36,481 nucleotides of DNA from Candidatus Firestonebacteria bacterium RIFOXYD2_FULL_39_29. GTDB taxonomy: Bacteria; Oederibacteriota; D2-FULL-39-29. The stretch's first letter is position 1. The number at the start of each line of letters is the position of its first letter. Under the pieces are notes generated by a model, which was given only the letters and a program-made list of their open reading frames with translations, had not been told where the DNA came from and made no database searches. The translations under genes were made by a program, and so were the position numbers. Shown here piece by piece: positions 8,022-15,081 of the stretch. The stretch covers positions 1-36,481 of the forward strand of contig MFGV01000028.1 of the NCBI GenBank assembly GCA_001778375.1, given 5' to 3'.

Positions 8022-8819
8022 ATGTCACCTATTAGGATAGAAAGAAAAATAATACAAAATATTGTAAAGGAGGTTCTTTTTGAATACTCTAAAGTTAGGG
8101 TATTTAAATATCCGTATCAGATTACTTCTGATAGTCCTGAGTATAAGGCAACATTTAGTGAGGATTACGAGAGATATCGTAAATTAATGTTATTCCTTCC
8201 AAGGCTAAAAACTAGTGCGAAAGTGTTGGAAGTGGGTACAGGAATTGGTTCCTTGGCTGTAATGATTAAGAGAATATTTGATTATCAAGTTACTACAATT
8301 GAGCACCCTAGCAGGGAAACATTTAAGAATGAAAAATTTCTTGGAAAAATGAAGAAAGAAGGCATTATCATGAAGCCGGTTGATCTTCTTGGCGAGATGA
8401 AAATCAAAAAAGAAAGTTTTGACATGGTTGTATTCTCTGAAGTACTTGAACATTTGTCTCCAACGCCCGATATTATAAAAAAGGTGTTTGATAATCTGAC
8501 GGGAATAATAAAGAAAGGCGGATATATTGTTATCACAACGCCAAATGTTGCTACTTTTGATTCCAGGTGGAGAGGGTTTAGAGGTGTGAGTGTTCAGCCT
8601 TTTCCGCTGCAAGGTATGTGTGATGACACATATGAACATATAAGAATATATAGTTTAAGCGAAATTAAGCAAATTCTTGAGAAGTACAAATTTTCGTTTG
8701 AAAAAGTCGGTTATAGCAACTATATCAAAGGAAAATATTTGTCTGACCTGAGAAGGATTATTTCTTGTGCGATATTTCCTTCTCTAAACGCTGATTTAAT
8801 GGTTCTGGGAAAAAAATAA
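8022..8819 (+). CDS. SAM-dependent methyltransferase (class I)
   Basis: Second class I methyltransferase, 265 aa. Motif I is VLEVGTGIGS (about residues 69-78), the acidic strand-2 residue lies in TTIEHPSRE, motif IV-like is 'FDMVVFSEVLEHL', and 'GGYIVITTPN' is the post-IV strand; the VLEHL and TTPN signatures are common in methyltransferases of glycan clusters. The N-terminus (1-60) has no motif I recognise. GGAGG at 8001-8005 is 16 nt from the ATG, which is far; no better start in frame is seen. The two methyltransferases form a pair but are not close paralogues, and they are the last genes before the hairpin-rich non-coding block. Confidence 0.8.
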   Translation: MSPIRIERKIIQNIVKEVLFEYSKVRVFKYPYQITSDSPEYKATFSEDYERYRKLMLFLPRLKTSAKVLEVGTGIGSLAVMIKRIFDYQVTTIEHPSRETFKNEKFLGKMKKEGIIMKPVDLLGEMKIKKESFDMVVFSEVLEHLSPTPDIIKKVFDNLTGIIKKGGYIVITTPNVATFDSRWRGFRGVSVQPFPLQGMCDDTYEHIRIYSLSEIKQILEKYKFSFEKVGYSNYIKGKYLSDLRRIISCAIFPSLNADLMVLGKK

Positions 8820-9467
8820 ACTTGTTTCTTGAAGTGGTCAAGGGGTGGAACGAATAGCTTTTGGATGCTCTTCATTCGATGAGGTCGGGCTTAATGCCTA
8901 AATTTAGCGAAAGCTAAATACTCAAGGGGTAGTGTTGAGCGGAGGATTCAGAGTGGTTTCATAAGAACCATTAGGGATCACAGAAAAGAGCGGACGGCAG
9001 AAATGTCGTCCGCATCGTTCCAAAAAAGAATAACAATGGGAAGAAGGTCATATTCAGTTCGTGTCCAAGGGGTGAAGTACGAAAAGTTTCGTAAATTAAT
9101 GGTATACGAACTTAATCTCCGGACCTTCTTCCTGTTTGATATATAAAGTTCTTTAAAATTAAAATGGGAGCTTTTCTGCTCTACCTTCAAAAAAGGTAAC
9201 CGGTAAAACAGGTTACTAAAAAAAGATAACTATGTTATCTGCTCAAGGGGGAAGGTTAAGCACAAAATATGTTAAGTTTCAATAGAAACTGACAGAATTG
9301 TTAAAAGAAATCCGGGCGGTAGCAATACCGCCCCTCCCATTTAAAAAAATAAACGTAGGGACAGTTCCGTTTGCAACGAGATCTCATCTGCTGATGGACA
9401 TGCCTGTCCGGGTGACTTATCCCCAAAATTAAATTGGATTAGTAAAATCAAAATCTCAGGGGGTATT
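8820..9467 (+). other. Gene-free, hairpin-dense region upstream of the OmpA-family gene
   Basis: No credible protein gene occurs in this 648-nt stretch. It is packed with short perfect hairpins: ATTTAGC-GAAA-GCTAAAT (8902-8919), CTCAA/TTGAG (8921-8939), TGGTT/AACCA (8954-8970), GCGGACG/CGTCCGC (8990-9013), GTAACC/GGTTAC (9196-9216), AGATAAC-TAT-GTTATCT (9224-9240), GGGCGGTA-GCAA-TACCGCCC (9314-9333) and GGACA-TGCC-TGTCC (9396-9409). It also holds the 94-nt repeat at 9039-9132. The word CAAGGGG occurs four times (about 8839, 8923, 9066, 9243). It could be one or several structured RNAs, or a patchwork of REP-like elements. I do not recognise a known RNA family. Confidence 0.55.
9039..9132 (+). 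repeat. 94-nt structured repeat, copy 1
   Basis: The outer stem is GGAAGAAGGTC (9039-9049) with GACCTTCTTCC (9122-9132), an 11-bp perfect match. An inner stem pairs AGTTCGT with ACGAACT (about 9056-9111). Inside is a TACGAA/TTCGTA hairpin preceded by the motif CCAAGGGGTGAAG. A second copy lies at 10499-10591, and the inner ~58 nt are identical between copies. The similarity runs about 13 nt past the right stem (TGTTTRATATAT). Confidence 0.9.
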
Positions 9468-10484
9468 ATGAATAAAATAGCAGTTATCTTGGTTGTTTTT
9501 CTTTCCTTTTCTGTTTACGCTCAAGAAGTGGATTGGAAAGATATCGAAGGAACATCTGATCATCAAATGATCTCCAGGTTTAAAGGCTCTGTTATTACCA
9601 GGCAGATGTTAAAAGATTATGATTCATTTGATTTTGTAACTAAAATAAAGACGGATGGAATTACTGCCAGCTTAGCAGAGTCAAAAAGAGAAGAAGGTCG
9701 GTATTTTAAAACATTCTACAAAGTGAAAAGTTCAACTTCACCTCTGGAAATTACGAAAAGCTATGAAAATGAATTAAAAAGAAAAGGCTTTAAGATATTA
9801 CTTAAGCAAGAGCTTGATGGTAATTGTGCGTTTATGTTCCTATATATGCATCTTAAATACGATACGCAAAATGCGGATGGGAAAGCCCTGCTTGGCGGCA
9901 TTTCTGCAAAAGAAAAGAAATTAATATTGATTAGCGGAGTGTTGGAAAAAAAAGATGGAGACGTTTTTGTTTCGGTAATGGCGCTTAGTGGTGATTATTC
10001 TGAATTTGAAAATAATAACGGGGTATATGGGTATAAAACTATCCCATTCTCCAATTACGTTCTCGATATAATCGAGTGCAAACCTCTTGAAACAGGGAAG
10101 GTGACTGTATCTGCAGCAAGTATTGAAAAAGACATAGAAAAAGACAGCCACTCTTCGGTTTACGGCATACTTTTTGATACCGGGAAGACTGATGTTAAAC
10201 CGGAATCTGCAGAAACCCTGTTAGAAATATCAAAAGTCCTTAGTAATAATCAAAAATTAAAGCTGTTTGTGGTCGGTCATACCGATAACGAAGGAACATA
10301 TGCTTACAATCTTGATCTCTCAAAGAAACGCGCTGAAGCTGTTGTAAATGAATTATCTGCAAAATACGGAGTTGCCGTAACCCGTTTGGTCCCTCAAGGT
10401 GTAGGACCGACATGTCCGTTAACATCAAACAAAACCGAAGACGGAAAAGCTCGAAACCGCCGTGTAGAGTTAGTTGAACAATAA
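9468..10484 (+). CDS. OmpA-family outer membrane protein
   Basis: Outer-membrane or peptidoglycan-associated protein of 338 aa. It has a signal peptide (MNKIAVILVVFLSFSVYA), an unrecognised N-terminal region (about 20-220) and a C-terminal OmpA domain (about 232-338) with 'GILFDTGKTDVKPES', 'VVGHTDNEGTYAYNLDLSKKRAEAV' and the closing 'ARNRRVEL'. That domain binds peptidoglycan in the family. AGGGGG (9458-9463) sits 4 nt before the ATG. The gene is isolated, with large non-coding blocks on both sides and a copy of the 94-nt structured repeat on each flank. The N-terminal region has the 'EGRYFKTFYKVKSSTSPLEITKSYENEL' pattern seen before OmpA domains in other species; its role is unknown to me. 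Confidence 0.88.
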   Translation: MNKIAVILVVFLSFSVYAQEVDWKDIEGTSDHQMISRFKGSVITRQMLKDYDSFDFVTKIKTDGITASLAESKREEGRYFKTFYKVKSSTSPLEITKSYENELKRKGFKILLKQELDGNCAFMFLYMHLKYDTQNADGKALLGGISAKEKKLILISGVLEKKDGDVFVSVMALSGDYSEFENNNGVYGYKTIPFSNYVLDIIECKPLETGKVTVSAASIEKDIEKDSHSSVYGILFDTGKTDVKPESAETLLEISKVLSNNQKLKLFVVGHTDNEGTYAYNLDLSKKRAEAVVNELSAKYGVAVTRLVPQGVGPTCPLTSNKTEDGKARNRRVELVEQ

Positions 10485-10498
10485 ATAATACATCCACA

Positions 10499-10591
10499 GA
10501 GGAAGGTCCAATTAAGTTCGTGTCCAAGGGGTGAAGTACGAAAAGTTTCGTAAATTAATGGTATACGAACTTGATCTCAGGACCTTCTTCC
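10499..10591 (+). repeat. Structured repeat, copy 2
   Basis: The left arm GAGGAAGGTCC (10499-10509) pairs with GGACCTTCTTC (10580-10590). Relative to copy 1 the left arm has an A-to-G change that keeps pairing as a G-T wobble, and an extra C-G pair at the inner end. The core is identical to copy 1 from AGTTCGTGTCC to ACGAACTT. It starts 14 nt after the stop codon of the OmpA-family gene, so it could also serve as its 3' end structure. Confidence 0.9.
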
Positions 10592-10846
10592 TGTTTAATA
10601 TATGTATTCGTGTGACAGCTCCGCCTGTATGCTTAACAGGGACAAGTCCATATAAAGACGAAATATCATCACGCAAGCGTGTGGACAAAGATGTTTCTGC
10701 GATGTTGTAAACATCAAATGATCAAAAAACAACTATACCCGAAATCCCCTCAAAACCTCAATACTGATATGGTGAAAATTATTCGTTTTCTACATTGGTA
10801 GAAAGCGGATATTCTTACTTTGGCTTGACAGGACTGTAAAACAGAC

Positions 10847-10875
10847 TTTACAAAAAGCCTTTTAAATGCTAGAAT
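10847..10875 (+). promoter_or_regulatory. Promoter of tRNA-Val
   Basis: TTTACA at 10847-10852 and an extended -10, TGC-TAGAAT, with the hexamer at 10870-10875, are 17 nt apart. Transcription would start within a few bases of the tRNA 5' end at 10885. A perfect TTGACA also occurs at 10825-10830 but lacks a matching -10 at the right distance. Confidence 0.65.
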
Positions 10876-10884
10876 AACTTAAAA

Positions 10885-10961
10885 GGGCGCTTAGCTCAGT
10901 TGGTTAGAGTATCAGCTCGACAAGCTGAGGGTCACAGGTTCGAGCCCTGTAGCGCCCACCA
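10885..10961 (+). tRNA. tRNA-Val (anticodon GAC), CCA encoded
   Basis: A complete cloverleaf can be drawn: acceptor GGGCGCT/AGCGCCC, D-stem GCTC/GAGT, anticodon stem TCAGC/GCTGA, T-stem ACAGG/CCTGT with loop TTCGAGC, discriminator A, then encoded CCA. The 7-nt anticodon loop reads TCGACAA, giving anticodon GAC (Val). Position 33, normally U, is C as read here. A GAAAATTTTGC/GCAAAATTTTC hairpin follows immediately. Confidence 0.95.
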
Positions 10962-11106
10962 GAAAATTTTGCTGGGCAAAATTTTCTAGAGCAATCGAAC
11001 AATAGATAATAGAAAATGGATAAAAAATTGAACGATTGCGGTCTATTTTCTATTGCTCTATTTTCGAAACCTTTAAAAGTTTGTTAAATGCACGAGAGGA
11101 ACAATC
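10961..11106 (+). repeat. Hairpin and heptad inverted repeats after tRNA-Val
   Basis: AGAAAATTTTGC-TGG-GCAAAATTTTCT (10961-10987) overlaps the last base of the tRNA and may act in 3' end formation, although no T-run follows. Then come three possible stems: AGAGCAAT (10988-10995) with ATTGCTCT (11052-11059), GCAATCG (10991-10997) with CGATTGC (11033-11039), and AATAGAAAAT (11008-11017) with ATTTTCTATT (11045-11054). They partly exclude each other. The AATAG words at 11001 and 11008 are 7 nt apart. Confidence 0.65.
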
Positions 11107-13050
11107 ATGCCTGATAACCCGTTAAGCAGTGAAGAAGCTAAAATAGTTAATCAAACTGCAAGAACTCTGAGGATACTTATAAGTAATTCCCAGCTCTACT
11201 CGCCAAAAAGCCAGCTTGTTAAAGATGGAATTACCGGGTTGATCAAGACTCTGGATCCTTACCTGTCGGCTAAAGGTAAAATGACCTTGAGTGAATCAGA
11301 GAAAAACCTTATTGTCGACGGACAAGTCTTAAAAACGGCCGATAAAAGCGGTGTTGCCTTTGTGGAAAACATGATCCAGTGCGAGCTTAGAAGTATTACT
11401 ATTAAAAACGGTATCACAGAAGAGGAACTCCTTGTTTTGGTCGAGAATATGAGCATCAAAAAGAAGGAGTTGCGTCCTGAAATTGACAAGTTGCTTTCGG
11501 AAAAGGGATATACTCATATAGAAGTTAATCAAAAAGTATATGTAGCTTTGAATGATGATCAGGAAATCAGACAGGAGTCAGGCAATAAGGACATTCAACC
11601 CTTAAATGAGACAGGCGGAGCAGCAGGAGTTTCTTCTGGAGGTAGCTCAGGTGGTACTGCTTCCGGAAATTTTAGCGGAGGTTTGCAAGCGACTCAGGCT
11701 GCTTCAGGCATGTCTGCGGTGGAAATCATAACAACTCAAGCGGAACAAGTTGTTTCCGGACAGAAGAAAGATCTTATAAAGAAAGAACGCAGGCAGGAAC
11801 TTCAGAAAATGTTGAAAGAACTTGACGGAATTAACAGGCCTGATCTTGCAGGTCAGGTGGTTGATAAGATTGCTGAGAATCTGGACGATAACGAGAGTAA
11901 TGTCAGATTGGAGACTGTACGTTCCTTTAAACATTTAAATCCTTCTATTCAGCAGTTAAGCGACAAGAAAATCATGTCCAACCTTGAGGAAAAGTTTCTG
12001 AATACAGAAGAAAGAGAGACGGAAGAGGATGTATATCGGGAGCTTGCGGATTTGCTGGAAGAGGCGGCGAACAGAAGTGCAGTGGAAGGTAATTATCAAA
12101 AAACGATACAGATAACAAGAATGTTCCGGCTTCATAAATATGCCAAAAATGAAGGTTTTGAAAGCCGTGCTCATAGTGCGGATCAAGTATTGAAGAAACT
12201 CTCAAATAGCGGTTTAGTCGATATTTTGGTCGCTGATTTAAGGTCTGAAGATGGAAAGAAAAAAGAAGAAGCTTACAAGGTTGTAGCCTCTCTTGACGAG
12301 TACGCTGTCTTTTACCTGATCAATACCCTGAAAAATATAGAAGACCTGCATCTAAGGCGTATAATAGGTTTTTTAATAAAGAATCTTGGAGAAAATGCGG
12401 TAAAACTACTCTGCGAGTCCATCACTCCGGATATTTCTACCGAAGAAGCTTTAAGGATTCTGGAAGTTATGGATAGTGTTGAGTTTTATGATGTTGTTTT
12501 TGATGAACTGAAAGGGATGTATTCTCACTATAATCCTGACATAAGAAGGGCCGTTCTGGATATTCTCGCGAAGATAAGACCTGACAGGGTGAAAGAAGTT
12601 CTGAGTTCGGCATTGGAAGATTTTGAACCGAAAATTGTTAAAGAAGCGATAAAGTTAGCAGGAAAGGTGAGAGCAAAAGAACTTGTTCCCAACCTCTTGA
12701 CCTTCCTTATTCCTGAAAGTGTCTTTTCAAAACAGAAACAAGATCCATCTTTGGAAGAAGAAGCTTGCTCTGCCCTTGGGAAGATAAAAGATTTGTCTGC
12801 TATTGAGCCTCTTGCAAAAATAGTGGCAGGAGGCGGATTTCTAAGTTTTACAAGAGAAAAACTTATGAATACCCGAGTGGCCGCTTTGTACTCTCTTGCA
12901 GCATATTCACAATCGGAAACAAAGGATGTGCTTTCCAGGTTTATTAATAATAGTGACAAAAACATTTCAAGAGCGGCAAGAGAATCCTTGAAAATGCAGG
13001 AAAAGACCGGTTCCAGAAAAGGTAATGCCGAGTCGTATCGTCTTTTGTAG
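11107..13050 (+). CDS. HEAT-repeat protein with an N-terminal signalling-type domain
   Basis: Large soluble protein (647 aa) of unknown function. Residues 1-155 form an alpha/beta domain ('L..FL..G..L.. .. GIT.EEL..LVENM ... GYTHIEVNQKVYVAL') of a type seen near c-di-GMP signalling and HEAT proteins. Residues about 158-205 are a Gly/Ser/Ala-rich linker. Residues about 215-640 are helical repeats of HEAT type (for example 'NPDIRRAVLDILAKIRPDRV' and 'ALGKIKDLSAIEPLAKIV'), probably a protein-binding scaffold. GAGAGGA lies 6 nt before the ATG. Its stop codon overlaps the ribosome binding site of the PilZ gene, so the two are co-translated and probably act together. There is no signal peptide or membrane segment. 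Confidence 0.82.
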   Translation: MPDNPLSSEEAKIVNQTARTLRILISNSQLYSPKSQLVKDGITGLIKTLDPYLSAKGKMTLSESEKNLIVDGQVLKTADKSGVAFVENMIQCELRSITIKNGITEEELLVLVENMSIKKKELRPEIDKLLSEKGYTHIEVNQKVYVALNDDQEIRQESGNKDIQPLNETGGAAGVSSGGSSGGTASGNFSGGLQATQAASGMSAVEIITTQAEQVVSGQKKDLIKKERRQELQKMLKELDGINRPDLAGQVVDKIAENLDDNESNVRLETVRSFKHLNPSIQQLSDKKIMSNLEEKFLNTEERETEEDVYRELADLLEEAANRSAVEGNYQKTIQITRMFRLHKYAKNEGFESRAHSADQVLKKLSNSGLVDILVADLRSEDGKKKEEAYKVVASLDEYAVFYLINTLKNIEDLHLRRIIGFLIKNLGENAVKLLCESITPDISTEEALRILEVMDSVEFYDVVFDELKGMYSHYNPDIRRAVLDILAKIRPDRVKEVLSSALEDFEPKIVKEAIKLAGKVRAKELVPNLLTFLIPESVFSKQKQDPSLEEEACSALGKIKDLSAIEPLAKIVAGGGFLSFTREKLMNTRVAALYSLAAYSQSETKDVLSRFINNSDKNISRAARESLKMQEKTGSRKGNAESYRLL

Positions 13051-13063
13051 GAAGGATAATAAA

Positions 13064-13606
13064 ATGAAATGTGTAAATCATAAAGATAAAGAAGCTGTTG
13101 CCATGTGTTCTATTTGCGGTATAGGAATGTGTGCTGACTGCGATATTCGCCTTGCCGGAAGGTTTTATTGTCAGAAATGCGCGGATGAGCTGGTGAAAGA
13201 GGGTGCTATTGTTGCAATTCGAAAGTTGTATGAGATTCTTGAAGAAAAGAGAAAACATCATAGGGTGTATTCCCTTGTCAACATAGAAATAACACCTTCC
13301 GGTTACGAAGGTATGTTTTTAAAAGGAATAATGCATAATATTAGTTCCGGAGGTATGGCAGTTTTATGTGATAAGCAGATTTCAATTAATGAAATGGTTT
13401 ACATCAGTTTTACTCTTCCAAACGGAGAAGTAATGGAAAATATTCAAGCGGGAGTTGTCAGGTCAGAGAAAATTGGGGAAAAATACAATTTGGGTCTTTT
13501 ATTCATGAATATGATGGAAAAACAAAGCTTAATAGATGAATTTATTTTTAATTCGAAAAAGAAGAAATATACTCAAGAAAGTGCTGATATTGCAAATTAC
13601 TTGTAG
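13064..13606 (+). CDS. Zinc-finger / PilZ (c-di-GMP-binding) protein
   Basis: Probable c-di-GMP effector of 180 aa. The N-terminus (1-40) is a B-box-like zinc-binding module with C3, H6, C15, C18, C23, C26, C36 and C39. After a short helix comes a PilZ domain (about 60-165) with both ligand motifs intact: RxxxR as R63-KHH-R67, and NxSxxG as N92-I-S94-S-G-G97. The start at 13064 has AGGAAGGA (13049-13056) with 7-nt spacing; a longer reading frame from 13025 would overlap the preceding gene and lacks such a site. It is translationally linked to the HEAT-repeat gene. Which process it controls is not shown by the neighbours. Confidence 0.88.
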   Translation: MKCVNHKDKEAVAMCSICGIGMCADCDIRLAGRFYCQKCADELVKEGAIVAIRKLYEILEEKRKHHRVYSLVNIEITPSGYEGMFLKGIMHNISSGGMAVLCDKQISINEMVYISFTLPNGEVMENIQAGVVRSEKIGEKYNLGLLFMNMMEKQSLIDEFIFNSKKKKYTQESADIANYL

Positions 13607-13693
13607 TAATGTAGTTTTCTTCAGGTATGGGAAAGTATAAAAGAGATTCTGCAAGATTTGTTTAATGCTTGAGACACCCGATAGACAAGACAC

Positions 13694-13731
13694 AATCAGT
13701 GGAATCTGAAAGCCTTGTAATCAGTGAGATC
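13694..13731. repeat. AATCAGTGGAATC dyad repeat, copy 1
   Basis: AATCAGTGGAATC (13694-13706) is followed 25 nt later by AATCAGTGAGATC (13719-13731). The same arrangement with the same 25-nt offset occurs at 28483-28520 upstream of pyrG, and a half-copy at 35513-35524 upstream of htpX. It lies about 20 bp before the promoter of the PorV-like gene. Confidence 0.7.
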
Positions 13732-13751
13732 TTTTGCAGGTTTTCGTTAAG

Positions 13752-13780
13752 TTGACAAAAAAAAGGTTCTATGATATACT
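13752..13780 (+). promoter_or_regulatory. Strong sigma70-type promoter of the PorV-like gene
   Basis: TTGACA at 13752-13757 and TATACT at 13775-13780 are 17 nt apart, with a TG dinucleotide at 13772-13773 in front of the -10. The predicted leader of about 80 nt contains alternating AACC and GGTT segments that can pair in two ways. Confidence 0.8.
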
Positions 13781-13870
13781 TCAGTAGATAAGTTAACCGG
13801 GTGAAAATCGGGAAAACTCTGGTTGAATAAGAATAACCGATTGTTTTGGTTATCTTAGGGGATGGTTTTT

Positions 13871-14935
13871 GTGAGAAGACTTATTTTATTTGCAGTAATA
13901 TTATTTGTTGCCGGTTTTATGTATGCAGGTGGAGCAGGGACTACGGCGGCTAACTTTCTTCGAATAGGTACAGGTGCCAAGGCCTCAGGTATGGGGGAAG
14001 CTCAAGTTGCAATTTCTGATAATGTAGATTCAGTGTATTGGAATCCGGCAGGGCTTGCTCTTGTGAAAAATACGGAGATCAGTCTTATGCATCTGATATA
14101 CTGGCAAGGGATAAGTTATGAATACGCTGCAATAGCTCTTCCTATAAAAAAGATCGGGACCTTTGGTATCTGTTTCGATTATCTAAGTAGCGGTCTTATA
14201 GATAAGACTACAGAAAACGCGACCGGGAGTGATTACACTCTGGATGGATCTTTTTCGTATTTGGCGTTTGCAGGGACTATTTCGTATGGCAATAAATTTG
14301 TTATAGAGAAGATGCCGATGAACCTTGGTGTCAGTATTAAGATTGTTGGCGATAAAATAGAAGATGATTTGGTGCTTGGCGCCGGTTTGGACATTGGTAT
14401 GACTTCAGAAATTATAAAAAACGGGTATTTTGGTGCAGCAATAAATAATATCGGAGTTACTTTTGCTAAGAGTGCCCTTCTTCCAATGCAGTTGAAAGTA
14501 GGCGGCGGGTATTTATTGGATATTTTTGGGAAGGATCATCTTGTCTTGGGAGCTGCGGATGCCGTTTTTCCTTTTGATTCGTCAATCAAGCTTAACGCGG
14601 GAGCAGAGTACAGTTTCCAAAAGACATTTTTCATTAGAGTCGGTTATAAAATAAATTATGATCTTGAAAATCTGACTGCCGGTGCAGGTTTCAGAATTAA
14701 TATCGAAAGAACACAATTTGAACTTAACTATTCCTATACTCCCGGTTTTGAAGACATCGGGACTTCACACAGAATAAGCCTGTTGGTACGGCTTGGATTG
14801 CCAAAGCCCGGAGATATTTCCGAACCTCAGGAATTAGAAGAGAAGGTTATTGAAAAGTTTGATGACGAGAATGTAAATACGAATAACAATAATAATTTGG
14901 ATCAGTATAAATATGTTAAACCAAAAAAAAAGTAA
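13871..14935 (+). CDS. PorV/PorQ-like outer membrane barrel protein (UPF0164 type)
   Basis: Outer-membrane beta-barrel of about 354 aa. A signal peptide (MRRLILFAVILFVAGFMYA) is followed by the family hallmark 'AANFLRIGTGAKASGMGEAQVAISDNVDSVYWNPAGLA', then many amphipathic strands and a C-terminal strand 'SHRISLLVRLGL'. The last ~40 residues are acidic and Asn-rich (NVNTNNNNNLDQ) and end in lysines. I chose the GTG at 13871 because AGGGG (13857-13861) has proper spacing to it; the ATG at 13862 directly abuts that site. PorV acts in type IX secretion in Bacteroidetes, but members occur in many phyla without that system, and no other secretion gene is seen here. The gene has its own strong promoter. 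Confidence 0.82.
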   Translation: MRRLILFAVILFVAGFMYAGGAGTTAANFLRIGTGAKASGMGEAQVAISDNVDSVYWNPAGLALVKNTEISLMHLIYWQGISYEYAAIALPIKKIGTFGICFDYLSSGLIDKTTENATGSDYTLDGSFSYLAFAGTISYGNKFVIEKMPMNLGVSIKIVGDKIEDDLVLGAGLDIGMTSEIIKNGYFGAAINNIGVTFAKSALLPMQLKVGGGYLLDIFGKDHLVLGAADAVFPFDSSIKLNAGAEYSFQKTFFIRVGYKINYDLENLTAGAGFRINIERTQFELNYSYTPGFEDIGTSHRISLLVRLGLPKPGDISEPQELEEKVIEKFDDENVNTNNNNNLDQYKYVKPKKK

Positions 14936-15081
14936 ATTGAGTATTAATCTAATATCCTTCCAGAGTTGATTTGTGGTCTATAGTCTCGGTTCGGTGAATG
15001 TCGTGTCCTATTTATTTATGTATAGCTTTGATTAAGGGTTGTTCTTGCTTTTTCTATATTTTTGTGGTATTTTAAGTCTCT

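Larger units (their letters stand above)
10485..10884 (+). other. Gene-free region between the OmpA-family gene and tRNA-Val
   Basis: This 400-nt stretch has no protein gene. It begins with copy 2 of the 94-nt repeat (10499-10591). Further hairpins include CACG-CAAG-CGTG near 10670 and GATGTT-GTA-AACATC near 10703. The end of the stretch carries the tRNA promoter. Confidence 0.6.

Noticed and set aside
9039-9132. Possible known riboswitch (c-di-GMP, SAM, TPP or similar)
   Set aside because: The CCAAGGGGTGAAG core and stem arrangement do not match the conserved cores I know for these classes, and one copy lies after a stop codon rather than before a gene.
8978-9190. Minus-strand coding frame in the hairpin-dense region
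   Set aside because: It runs through the structured repeat and several hairpins, has no domain, and no ribosome binding site was found.
13025-13063. Earlier start for the PilZ gene
   Set aside because: It would overlap the HEAT gene and lacks a ribosome binding site; the ATG at 13064 has a strong one.
13871-14935. Type IX secretion system on the strength of the PorV-like protein
   Set aside because: No other type IX component is present, and PorV-like barrels occur widely without that system.
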